Shown here in pieces: positions 24,300 to 31,200 of a stretch of 38,635 nt of DNA (its first letter is position 1; the number at the start of each line of letters is the position of its first letter). The translations under genes were made by a program, and so were the position numbers. A model generated the notes under the pieces. It did not search any database and had not been told where the DNA came from. It worked only from the letters and a program-made list of their open reading frames with translations. Source of the DNA: Deltaproteobacteria bacterium (GTDB taxonomy: Bacteria > Desulfobacterota > GWC2-55-46); assembly GCA_016234405.1 (NCBI GenBank), contig JACRCC010000053.1:1-38635 (forward strand), given 5' to 3'.

Positions 24300-24308
24300 C
24301 TTGACCAG

Positions 24309-25046
24309 TTATCGTCCTCCACCGGTCTTTTTTTCCATCAGCACAATGAGGTGGTCTCCCAAGAGCGCCGCATTTGAAGACAGTAACTTCAAAAGCTCTT
24401 TTTTTCTTTCTCCCCTTTCAAATAAAAGCCCTAAGGCATAATCGGCCTTGAGGCGCAAAAAATACATAAAACAGATAAGATTCTTTGCCTTGAACCTCGA
24501 GGCCGCCACCTTTTTTATCTCAAGCCCGAACCTTCTTCCGTAGGCATATATCTCCACGAGCGAGATTGGATTGTAGACCGCCGCGTCCCAGCCCTTGCTT
24601 GCGTCAACGGTTCTTACCGGCTTGAAAGACGGATAATAACCCCTCCTTAAAAAATAGACCCTTGACGACGCGCAAAGCACGTTAGGAATGCTTATTATAA
24701 GATGCCCACCTTTTGTAAGGACCCTCGCAAACTCTTTAAAGACAAGGGCGTGGTTATCCAGATATTGAAGCGATTCGCTGCACAAGACGTAGTCGAAGAC
24801 CGCGTCTGCAAAAGGGAGCGGCGCGTTCAAATCAGCCCTTATAAATCTCCGAAGATGGTAATCCCCTCCGCTTGACTTAGGCGTATCGTAGAGATCGAGG
24901 GAGACGACCGCAAAGCCCATTGCCCTCAAGACCCCGGCAATGGTATCCTTGCCTGAGCCAGCGTCAAGGAGTTTGCCGGGGGGGAGGGGGTTATCCCCCC
25001 GTAGGTCTTTAAATAATCCTATCGTCGCCGATTGATGTTCTTTCAT
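24309..25046 (-). CDS. Class I SAM-dependent methyltransferase
   Basis: A 245-residue Rossmann-fold methyltransferase. Motif I is LLDAGSGKDTIAGVL (residues 26-40; SAM binding), then AVVSLDLYD (acidic end of strand 2, Asp), RADLNAPLPFADAVFDYVLCSESLQYL (motif II/III with the FD-VL-SESLQ pattern), and GGHLIISIPNVLC. This is the Methyltransf_11 type; the substrate is probably a sugar or lipid-linked glycan, inferred from the surroundings. The ATG at 25046 is used because longer frames upstream translate the 25069-25170 repeat. Two palindromes lie within the N-terminal third (residues 16-24 and 58-66). No strong ribosome site is visible. Confidence 0.85.
   Translation of the reverse strand: MKEHQSATIGLFKDLRGDNPLPPGKLLDAGSGKDTIAGVLRAMGFAVVSLDLYDTPKSSGGDYHLRRFIRADLNAPLPFADAVFDYVLCSESLQYLDNHALVFKEFARVLTKGGHLIISIPNVLCASSRVYFLRRGYYPSFKPVRTVDASKGWDAAVYNPISLVEIYAYGRRFGLEIKKVAASRFKAKNLICFMYFLRLKADYALGLLFERGERKKELLKLLSSNAALLGDHLIVLMEKKTGGGR
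24849..24870 (-). repeat. TAAT palindrome inside the methyltransferase gene
   Basis: CCGAAGATGGTAATCCCCTCCG, the copy closest to the consensus of the TAAT group. It encodes GGDYHLR, between strands 2 and 3 of the fold. Confidence 0.65.
24986..25000 (-). repeat. TTAT palindrome inside the methyltransferase gene
   Basis: GGGGG-TTAT-CCCCCC, preceded by GGGGGGGA, encodes RGDNPLPPG just ahead of the SAM-binding loop. The same core occurs at 10206-10220 and 10259-10273. Confidence 0.65.
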
Positions 25047-25068
25047 TTTGAAAACGGGGTATTGCCGT

Positions 25069-25170
25069 GAAAAAATCGTGAACCGTGATTGCCGCGCTTT
25101 GCTCGCAACGTCCGCGTAAAAAACGATCCCTTTACGGTCACGATTCACGGTCACGGTTCACGATTTTTTC
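25069..25170. repeat. 102-bp element with perfect 20-bp terminal inverted repeats
   Basis: The left arm 25069-25088 (GAAAAAATCGTGAACCGTGA) is the exact reverse complement of 25151-25170. Inside are GTAAAAAACGATCCC and TCACGATTCACGG words. The GT9 D gene ends inside it: the last residues IVNRDRES and TGA (25138-25140) are repeat-encoded. Size and layout recall MITEs, but no transposase or target duplication is evident. Confidence 0.85.
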
Positions 25171-26358
25171 AATCGCAGCCATCACCGCTCCCAGCGCCAA
25201 ATCCTTGTCAAGCTCGTCGAGGCATCTGCTTTTTTTGCTTCCGTCGCAGCCGTCATGGCCGCACGGGATGCAATCCCAGTCTTTTTGTATGACGACGTTT
25301 TTGCCGAAACGCTGGACGCCGTTTCTCGAAGGATACGGTGAGTTCGCTTCAGGCGGGCGCTTCCATGTCCGCGCGCCGTCGTTATCCCACGGCCCCCAAT
25401 CGAACGCCCCGCTCGGCCCGAATATTGACACGACCCGCGCCCCCGTTGCCGCGGCTATGTGCATGGGCGCGGAATCCACGCCGAAAAACAATGTTGCCCT
25501 GCGGGATAGACACGCGAGGTGTTTCAGCTTGAACGCGCCCGTTAAATCGACCGGGGCAGTCTTCATGCGCGATATAATCGCCCGCGCCTTTTTAACCTCG
25601 GGCTCGGCCGGGCCAGTGGTGATGACCACCCTCATCCCGGTTTTTTGTATCGCGTCCAACACATGCGCCATGCCCTCATCCGTCCAGCACTTAAAGAGCC
25701 AACGCGAGGTCGGGTGCGCGTGCACGAAACCCGCTCCGGCAGCTATTCCGGCGTTTTTCAAAACCCCGTCCACGTAAACATCGTCTTCGGCGGAGGTGTA
25801 TATGTCAACGCTCAAGTCAGGGGTGTCAAACCCAAATTCTCTCACCACGCCGAGGTCTCTAAGCGCCGTGTGCGTCCTCTTGTCCGGCCTTTTTGCGAGG
25901 TGGGTATAGAGGAGCCTTTTCCCGGCAAAGCCCCTGCAATCAAGGGCGCATCCGACCCTGTATCTTGCGCCGCTAAGAAAGCCAATGATGGCCGCCCTGT
26001 CGCCCCCCGTAAGGTCAACGGTCATGTCAAAAGACCTTTTCCGTATTTCCCTTACGAAACTCAACTCGCCTGAGACGCGCCCGGCAATCCCTAAGGGGGT
26101 ATCTCCCCCCTCTCCCTTTATCCCCCGCTTGAACGGGATAACCTCGTCAACGAGCGGGTTCCCCGTAAGCATCTCTTCTGTGCCTGAATTGACGAGGACG
26201 GATACTGAAGGGGGGGTTGTGCCCCCGTAGGAAGTCTTCCCCGAAGCGGACAAGGGGGTAATTCCCCCCTTAAGCGCCCTTAGCGCGGGCACGGTGAGGA
26301 GCACGTCTCCGATGTGCCTTAGCTTTATGACGAGTATCTTTTTTACGTCTTTAAACAA
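25138..26358 (-). CDS. GT9 (heptosyltransferase family) glycosyltransferase D, with repeat-expanded loop
   Basis: A 406-residue GT9 protein if the TTG at 26358 is used (AGGGTGG 4-5 nt upstream; protein starts LFKDVKKILVIKLRHIGD, where the family begins). The frame to 26502 would translate an intergenic repeat. The donor site is FFGVDSAPMHIAAATGARVVSIFG. The C-terminal cysteines are CIPCGHDGC...C. Residues 30-51 (GGITPLSASGK... to ...GGTTPPS) lie between the first helix and strand 2, where relatives have a short turn; they are encoded by two palindromes. A third palindrome encodes GEGGDTPLG near residue 83. The C-terminus and stop come from the 102-bp repeat. Confidence 0.88.
   Translation of the reverse strand: MFKDVKKILVIKLRHIGDVLLTVPALRALKGGITPLSASGKTSYGGTTPPSVSVLVNSGTEEMLTGNPLVDEVIPFKRGIKGEGGDTPLGIAGRVSGELSFVREIRKRSFDMTVDLTGGDRAAIIGFLSGARYRVGCALDCRGFAGKRLLYTHLAKRPDKRTHTALRDLGVVREFGFDTPDLSVDIYTSAEDDVYVDGVLKNAGIAAGAGFVHAHPTSRWLFKCWTDEGMAHVLDAIQKTGMRVVITTGPAEPEVKKARAIISRMKTAPVDLTGAFKLKHLACLSRRATLFFGVDSAPMHIAAATGARVVSIFGPSGAFDWGPWDNDGARTWKRPPEANSPYPSRNGVQRFGKNVVIQKDWDCIPCGHDGCDGSKKSRCLDELDKDLALGAVMAAIEKIVNRDRES
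26095..26271 (-). repeat. Three palindromes within 177 bp of the GT9 D coding region
   Basis: GGGGG-TATCT-CCCCCC (26095-26110), G7-TTGTG-CCCCC (26210-26226) and AAGGGGG-TAATT-CCCCCCTT (26252-26271). All stay in frame with the enzyme and give Gly/Thr/Pro-rich stretches (GGDTPL, GGTTPPS, GGITPL). Confidence 0.8.
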
Positions 26359-26370
26359 TGCGCCACCCTG

Positions 26371-26455
26371 AATGGGAGGTAGGAGGTGGGATGTGGGATG
26401 TGGTAAAGACTTTACTACCTCCAACCCCCTACTCCCCGCTTCCCCATCCCCCCCG
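26371..26455. repeat. Purine-rich element, copy 3
   Basis: GGGAGGTAGGAGGTGGGATG, TGGGATGTG, GTAAAG-A-CTTTAC (26403-26415), then CTACCTCC and pyrimidine-rich DNA. GGAGGTAG and CTACCTCC can pair around the centre. The WaaE-like gene's last residues (MGRGGWGSGE) and TAG stop lie in its right part. Confidence 0.8.
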
Positions 26456-27208
26456 CCCCATCTCCCATAGTTTTGCGTATTTTGCGAGGGTGTAAGAGGC
26501 ATAGAGTATGGAAAGCGTTATGCCCGCGACGCCATCGAGAAATCCGAGCTTCAGGACGAACATCTTAAAAAACGTAAAAGGCGGCCTCAGGAGGATGTCG
26601 AGGACTCCGGCGGTCTTTCCTTCTTTCATCATCTCCTCAGCCGCAAGGGTGGAGTACCTCTCCATCCTCACCAAATAATCGGAGACGTCCCTGTATGTCT
26701 TGTGTATGAGCGGGTTTTTGAGATACCCCAACAAGAGGCTTCCCGCCTTTGTCCCGTCCATCACCACGGATTCGTGCACGCCCCTCTCTAAAAACCTGCC
26801 CGCGTCTTTTCTGTAGAGCCGCAAGGCGTAATCGGGATACCACCCGCAGCGCCTTATCCACTTCTGTCCAAAGTAATTTCTTCTCGGTATATAGTAACCT
26901 GCGCCGTCCCCGCTTCCGATTGCCCGCGTTATCTCGTCTTTCAACCCGGGCGTAACCCTCTCGTCCGCGTCAACGTTGAGTATCCAATTATTCGTTGCGC
27001 GGCCGGCGCAGAGGTTTTTCTGCCTCCCGAACCCCAACCACTCGTCTTTGAATATCTTTGCCCCGTAACCCTTGCATATCTCGACGGTCGCGTCCGTGCT
27101 TCCCGAATCGGACACGATGACCTCGTCTGCCCACCTAAAGCTCTCCAGACACTCCCTGATATTTCGTTCCTCGTTCAGGACTATGACGGTGACGGATATC
27201 TTTTCCAT
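26429..27208 (-). CDS. GT2 glycosyltransferase, WaaE/KdtX-like
   Basis: A 259-residue GT-A enzyme. It begins ISVTVIVLNEERNIRECLESF, followed by the nucleotide-binding SDSGSTDATVEIC and the metal-binding VDADERV motif (DxD-like). DEWLGFGRQKNLC and the later GWYPDYALRLYRKDAGRF and ERGVHESVV are characteristic of the WaaE/KdtX LPS-core glucosyltransferases. The start at 27208 (MEKISV) is chosen because the longer frame (27238) overlaps the Trm112-like gene. The C-terminus (residues about 250-259) is encoded by a purine-rich repeat, so its Gly/Trp tail is not native to the family. Confidence 0.88.
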   Translation of the reverse strand: MEKISVTVIVLNEERNIRECLESFRWADEVIVSDSGSTDATVEICKGYGAKIFKDEWLGFGRQKNLCAGRATNNWILNVDADERVTPGLKDEITRAIGSGDGAGYYIPRRNYFGQKWIRRCGWYPDYALRLYRKDAGRFLERGVHESVVMDGTKAGSLLLGYLKNPLIHKTYRDVSDYLVRMERYSTLAAEEMMKEGKTAGVLDILLRPPFTFFKMFVLKLGFLDGVAGITLSILYASYTLAKYAKLWEMGRGGWGSGE

Positions 27209-27215
27209 CCGGGCG

Positions 27216-27386
27216 TCAGACAAGCGGGGAAGCCTCATCCACGAGCATCACGGGGATACCCTCTTTTATCGGATAGACTATGCGGCACTTGTCGCACGCG
27301 AGGCCGTCTTTTTTTTCGTTGAGACGCACCCCCCCTTTGCACTTGGGGCACGCAAGTATCTCAAGAAGTTCCTTGTCAATAATCAT
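27216..27386 (-). CDS. Trm112-like zinc-ribbon protein (UPF0434/YcaR type)
   Basis: A 56-residue protein: MIIDKELLEILACPKCKGGV, then two CxxC pairs (CPKC and CDKC) for zinc, and IVYPIKEGIPVMLVDEA. It belongs to the Trm112/UPF0434 family. Eukaryotic and archaeal Trm112 activates methyltransferases; bacterial YcaR-type members have no settled role but often sit near LPS (lpxK/kdsB) genes, as here. The ATG at 27386 has a near-ideal GGAGGAGG ribosome site directly upstream; the longer frame to 27422 lacks one. Length is normal for the family. Confidence 0.88.
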   Translation of the reverse strand: MIIDKELLEILACPKCKGGVRLNEKKDGLACDKCRIVYPIKEGIPVMLVDEASPLV

Positions 27387-27408
27387 ACTCCTCCTCCATG
27401 CCGGTTTT

Positions 27409-28404
27409 TTACCGCGGTTCATTTGTGCCGGGGGTTCCGTGGGGGGTATCCGTTTCGTCCTCCATTTTGCGCCTCCCCCCGAGCCTCAAATATTCAAGGC
27501 CTCCGACGATGCTCACTATCGCCATTATCGCAAACCACATGAGCGACAGGGCTATGGCCTGCTCCTTGGCGGCCCCAACCCGCGTGAAGAGGAAGATGAA
27601 CGCCCCCTCCCTTATGCCGAGGCCGGATAACGATATGGGCAGCATCGAGATGACGGTCGTAAGCGGTATGAACAGAAAGAAATACCCTATACCGACTCTC
27701 ATCCCCAACTGTCTGCCGAGAAAATAATGACCCGCTATCACCCCCGTCTGCACGAAGACCGAGCAGATGAATATCTTCACGAGCACGTCAGGGTAATCCT
27801 TGTAGCCCATGAGCACGTTATAAAACGTGTCTATCTTTTTGTTGATGCCGTAAAAATGCACCTTCGCAAGTAGCCGCATGGCCCACGTATGGAGCGGGCC
27901 GACCCAGATGACAAGGGATGCGCAGACGAACCCTCCGAACAGAAGTATGAAAAAAGCCGCTAACCCCGTGCCCTTTATGAGCGCATACCCGGGGATGAGC
28001 GCGAGCGCGGTCACCGCCATGAGGGCCGTAAACCCCGAATATCTGTCCATGAATATCGAGGCGAACGAAATGTCCCCTCTTTGCGACGACTTATACAGAA
28101 AATATCCCTTTACGATATCCCCGCCGACCATGGTCGGAAGAAAATTATTGAAAAACATCCCGATAAAGTATATGGACAGCAGACGGAAATACGACACGTC
28201 CATGTCTTTTTTAAGTATGATAGACCACCTGAGCGTGGATACGCCCTGTGTGCCGATAAACAAAAACGCCACCGCGACGATTGCATACGGCGGAACCGAG
28301 GCAGCCGTATCCCAGAAGACCCGGAGGTCAATCTTGCTGAAAAGGGCATAGAGTATCACCGCGCTTACGGCAATCTTGACGAGCGTGGATATGACGCCTT
28401 TCAT
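27409..28404 (-). CDS. LPG-synthase-like (UPF0104/AglD) integral membrane protein
   Basis: A 331-residue inner-membrane protein with about seven or eight hydrophobic helices, of the lysylphosphatidylglycerol synthase transmembrane-region family. Family signs are STLRWSIILKKDMDVSYFRLL, FFNNFLPTMVGGDIVKGYFLY (GGD-x4-YF), FMDRYSGFTAL and LPISLSGLGIREGAFIFLF (SxxGxGxREGAF). No catalytic MprF domain is present. Members lie in glycan loci and are thought to handle lipid-linked substrates or lipid flipping; the function is not established. The last residues (DTPHGTPG) resemble half of a palindrome. ATG at 28404, weak ribosome site. Confidence 0.88.
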   Translation of the reverse strand: MKGVISTLVKIAVSAVILYALFSKIDLRVFWDTAASVPPYAIVAVAFLFIGTQGVSTLRWSIILKKDMDVSYFRLLSIYFIGMFFNNFLPTMVGGDIVKGYFLYKSSQRGDISFASIFMDRYSGFTALMAVTALALIPGYALIKGTGLAAFFILLFGGFVCASLVIWVGPLHTWAMRLLAKVHFYGINKKIDTFYNVLMGYKDYPDVLVKIFICSVFVQTGVIAGHYFLGRQLGMRVGIGYFFLFIPLTTVISMLPISLSGLGIREGAFIFLFTRVGAAKEQAIALSLMWFAIMAIVSIVGGLEYLRLGGRRKMEDETDTPHGTPGTNEPR

Positions 28405-28440
28405 CTTTTAGCCGCGCCCCCCTTTAATAAAAACTCAAAT

Positions 28441-28554
28441 CTCAAAACTCAAAAGTCAAAACTATAATGGTAGACACGCCCACCCTGTATATTGATTGCA
28501 GCTCAGGCCTTCAGGCCTGATTGTATCAATGAGATTTGACATTTGAGTTTTGAG
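28441..28554. repeat. 114-bp element with 23-bp inverted arms and central hairpin
   Basis: Arms 28441-28463 and 28532-28554 (CTCAAAACTCAAA words) are reverse complements with two mismatches. ATTGAT/ATCAAT (28491-28496, 28525-28530) and the hairpin CAGGCC-TTCA-GGCCTG (28504-28519) nest inside. The GT2 gene stop (28526-28528) and its last residues (PQNSNVKSH) lie within the right arm. Confidence 0.8.
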
Positions 28555-29500
28555 GTATCCCTTCACCGAGCACCTTTTTCACCGTATATATAGGCTTGCC
28601 CTGTGATTCGTGATAGACGCGCGCGAGCATCTCTCCCAAGAGACCCATTATGACAAGCTGAACCCCGAGTATTATGAACAGGATACCGAGGGAAAGAAGC
28701 GGTCTGCCGCCGATATTCTTCCCCATAAATAGCTTTTCGAAGGTCAGATAGGCCGATATCAAAAACCCGATAAAACCGAGCGCAAGTCCTGCCGCGCCGA
28801 AGGCGTGTATGGGCCGGGTGGAAAAACTCTGAAGGAATTTTACGGTTATGAGGTCGAGTATCACCCTCACGGTGCGCGATATGCCGTACTTGGACCTTCC
28901 GAACTTCCTGGCGTGATGCGTGGTCTCCACCTCGGTGATAGTCGCGCCCACCCAGCTCGCCATCGCGGGTATGAAGCGGTGCATCTCGCCGTATAGCCGG
29001 ACGTTCTTGATGACCTCCCTCCGATAGGCCTTGAGCGTGCACCCGTAATCGTGAAGATGGACGCCGGTAACCGACGATATGAGCCAGTTTGCGATAATCG
29101 AAGGCAGCCTCCTTGAGATGAACTTGTCTTGCCGGTTCTTCCTCCAGCCGCTCACCACGTCGCACCCCTTTATCTTTTCGAGGAGTTTGGGGATGTCATT
29201 GGGGTCGTTTTGCAAATCCGCGTCCATAGTTATAATAACGTCGCCCGAGGCGTGCTCGAACCCGGCCGCCATTGCGGCGGTCTGGCCGAAGTTGCGCCTG
29301 AAGGCGACCACCACGACGCCCGGGTCTTTTTTCTGTATCTCTTCGAGAACTTTAAAAGAGCCGTCCCTGCTGCCGTCGTCAACGAAAACAATCTCGTATT
29401 TATTCGGAAGAGCCGACATAACGCCGCTTACGCTGCCATAAAGATGCGCCAAACTCTCCTCTTCCTCGAATACCGGTATGACTATAGAGACTGAATCCAA
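28526..29500 (-). CDS. GT2 polyprenyl-phosphate sugar transferase (DPM1/ArnC-like)
   Basis: A 324-residue GT-A enzyme with two C-terminal membrane helices (about residues 226-300), the layout of dolichol-phosphate-mannose synthase-like and ArnC-like enzymes. They move a sugar from its nucleotide to polyprenyl phosphate at the cytoplasmic face. Motifs are VSIVIPVFEEEESLAHL, VDDGSRDGSFKVLEE, and DADLQNDPNDIPKLLEK (DxD metal site). TTG start at 29500 with AAGGAG 7 nt upstream. The C-terminal tail is repeat-encoded. With the ArnT-like protein encoded upstream it forms a likely donor-transferase pair for modifying lipid A or core. Confidence 0.9.
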   Translation of the reverse strand: MDSVSIVIPVFEEEESLAHLYGSVSGVMSALPNKYEIVFVDDGSRDGSFKVLEEIQKKDPGVVVVAFRRNFGQTAAMAAGFEHASGDVIITMDADLQNDPNDIPKLLEKIKGCDVVSGWRKNRQDKFISRRLPSIIANWLISSVTGVHLHDYGCTLKAYRREVIKNVRLYGEMHRFIPAMASWVGATITEVETTHHARKFGRSKYGISRTVRVILDLITVKFLQSFSTRPIHAFGAAGLALGFIGFLISAYLTFEKLFMGKNIGGRPLLSLGILFIILGVQLVIMGLLGEMLARVYHESQGKPIYTVKKVLGEGIPQNSNVKSH

Positions 29501-29520
29501 TGCACTGCTCCTTATAAAAA

Positions 29521-29626
29521 AAGGTTATCGGTGGACGGTTATCGGTTTATAGCAGCTCAGACCTTTAGGTCTGACTTTATCAGGGCTAAAGCCCTGAGCT
29601 ACTATAAACCGACTACCGATTACCTT
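29521..29626. repeat. 106-bp element with nested inverted repeats and REP-like double hairpin (copy 2)
   Basis: The outer arms AAGGTTATCGGT/ACCGATTACCTT are imperfect; CGGTTTATAG/CTATAAACCG (29543-29552, 29602-29611) are perfect, as are AGCTCAG/CTGAGCT. The core has two perfect hairpins, CAGACCTTTAGGTCTG (29558-29573) and CAGGGCTAAAGCCCTG (29581-29596). It fills the 128-bp gap between two transferase genes. Confidence 0.88.
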
Positions 29627-29628
29627 AT

Positions 29629-31200
29629 TTAATATGTTTTAGGACCCTGTGCCTTGCCCATGCCCTTAAATCCGTAACAGCGGAAGATTGTGAACTCCTT
29701 GATTACCCTTGACGCCGGGACGTTTCCACCGTAATGAATGGCAACTACCTCCCGCCCGCATCTCTCAAACGCGGGCACAACCTCACCCTTATCCACAACC
29801 CCGCCCTTTACGTATACGGCGTTATCCCCGGTCATGCCCGCGAACGACGGCCAGAAGTCGTACTGGTTCATCCTCCTTGTGCCGACTTCAACATTGAACG
29901 TAACCGGATTGCCCTTCATATAAAAAGCCAGCTCGCTCGCAATCTGATACGTGTCGCTCATTATGAATACGGGCTTGCCCTCCCTCTCCATCTCCGCCTT
30001 TACGTTAGAGACCTTCTCTCCAAGTTCGGTCCATCCCGTTACCCTGTTAAAGGGCGGCATTGTCAAGAGCCTTCCGCCTCCGAGCGGAAAAAGGACCTGC
30101 GGGAAGTGAACTAACAAGGTGATTATTGCCGCGAGCGCGACGCCGGCGACGGCAACGGCCTTTAATAAGCCCCTTTTATCGGCGCGGCGCTCATATAGAC
30201 TTTCAAACCCCCAGACCGAGGCCGGATACGCGGCAACGTAAGACGCCAATGCCCAGTTGGCCTGCACCTTGCCGCGAAAGGCCATAACTACGAAAAACGC
30301 AAATACAGGAGCGGATGCGAAAAAAGTCAATAGCGCGCCGCGTCTGCCGTCTCCGGTATCCTTAAACCCGGTCTTCGCGCAAAGCCATATCCCATAGACG
30401 ATGGCCGCGAAGAAAAACGGCGTTATGAGACCGATTTGCGAGACAATGAACTCAAGCGGCCCAATAATGGAAAATTCGCCCCCGTTGACGTGGGCCTGCC
30501 CCATCGTGTGCTTAATTGTAACCTGTCCGTGAAAAATATTCCAGTAAATTACGGGGGTTACGATAACAAGGCTTATAAGCGCGGAAAAATAAGGCTCTTT
30601 TCTCTTCAGCCAAAACCTGTCGTCCTTTGAAAAGATGAGATATAAAAGGATGCACGGCAAAAGGAGGACAATGGTATATTTGCTCAAAAAACCCGCGCCT
30701 ATTGCCGCGCCCGCCGCATACCACCATGAAGCGGAATTCTTTTTAAGCGCCGTGAATACGCAATAAAGCGCCAAACCCCAAAAAAAAAGGAGGAGCACGT
30801 CGGTCGTCATCAATACCGCGCCTGCCGCGAATATCGGGGTTATGTTAATGAGGACTGCGGCATAGAAACCGGCCTTCTCGCTGCCGAGCGCGTCTCTGCC
30901 GAGGAGAAATACCGTGTAAGAGGCAAGGGCTGAAAAGAGAACCGCCCCGAACCTGACGCCGAGTTCCGTAACCCCGAATATCCTCGTAAAGAACCATATC
31001 ACGTAGGCCACGCCAGGCCCCTTACTGTAGTACGAGAGGTCGGGGCGCCGGGACCACTCCCAGTAGTGGGCCTCGTCCGGCGACAAGTCAAACGGTCCCC
31101 ATGCGACGTATATGACGCGCAGCAGCGAAATGGCGAGCAGGAGTATCAGCAACAGAGGTTTTTTATTCTTCAACCACATCGGGTCTTGTCCGTTGCTCAT
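29629..31200 (-). CDS. ArnT/PMT-like polytopic glycosyltransferase (GT39/GT83 type)
   Basis: A 523-residue inner-membrane protein with about 11-12 helices, of the ArnT/PMT type that moves a sugar from a polyprenyl phosphate to a periplasmic acceptor such as lipid A or core. The family's first periplasmic loop is clear: WGPFDLSPDEAHYWEWSRRP, with DE as the catalytic acidic pair, then YYSKGPGVAYVIW. Long, less hydrophobic C-terminal segment from about residue 400. The start is set at 31200; 31179 is an alternative. It overlaps the PAP2 gene by 38 bp either way reduced to 17. Substrate unproven; lipid A aminoarabinose is only one option, as no arn pathway is visible. Confidence 0.87.
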   Translation of the reverse strand: MSNGQDPMWLKNKKPLLLILLLAISLLRVIYVAWGPFDLSPDEAHYWEWSRRPDLSYYSKGPGVAYVIWFFTRIFGVTELGVRFGAVLFSALASYTVFLLGRDALGSEKAGFYAAVLINITPIFAAGAVLMTTDVLLLFFWGLALYCVFTALKKNSASWWYAAGAAIGAGFLSKYTIVLLLPCILLYLIFSKDDRFWLKRKEPYFSALISLVIVTPVIYWNIFHGQVTIKHTMGQAHVNGGEFSIIGPLEFIVSQIGLITPFFFAAIVYGIWLCAKTGFKDTGDGRRGALLTFFASAPVFAFFVVMAFRGKVQANWALASYVAAYPASVWGFESLYERRADKRGLLKAVAVAGVALAAIITLLVHFPQVLFPLGGGRLLTMPPFNRVTGWTELGEKVSNVKAEMEREGKPVFIMSDTYQIASELAFYMKGNPVTFNVEVGTRRMNQYDFWPSFAGMTGDNAVYVKGGVVDKGEVVPAFERCGREVVAIHYGGNVPASRVIKEFTIFRCYGFKGMGKAQGPKTY

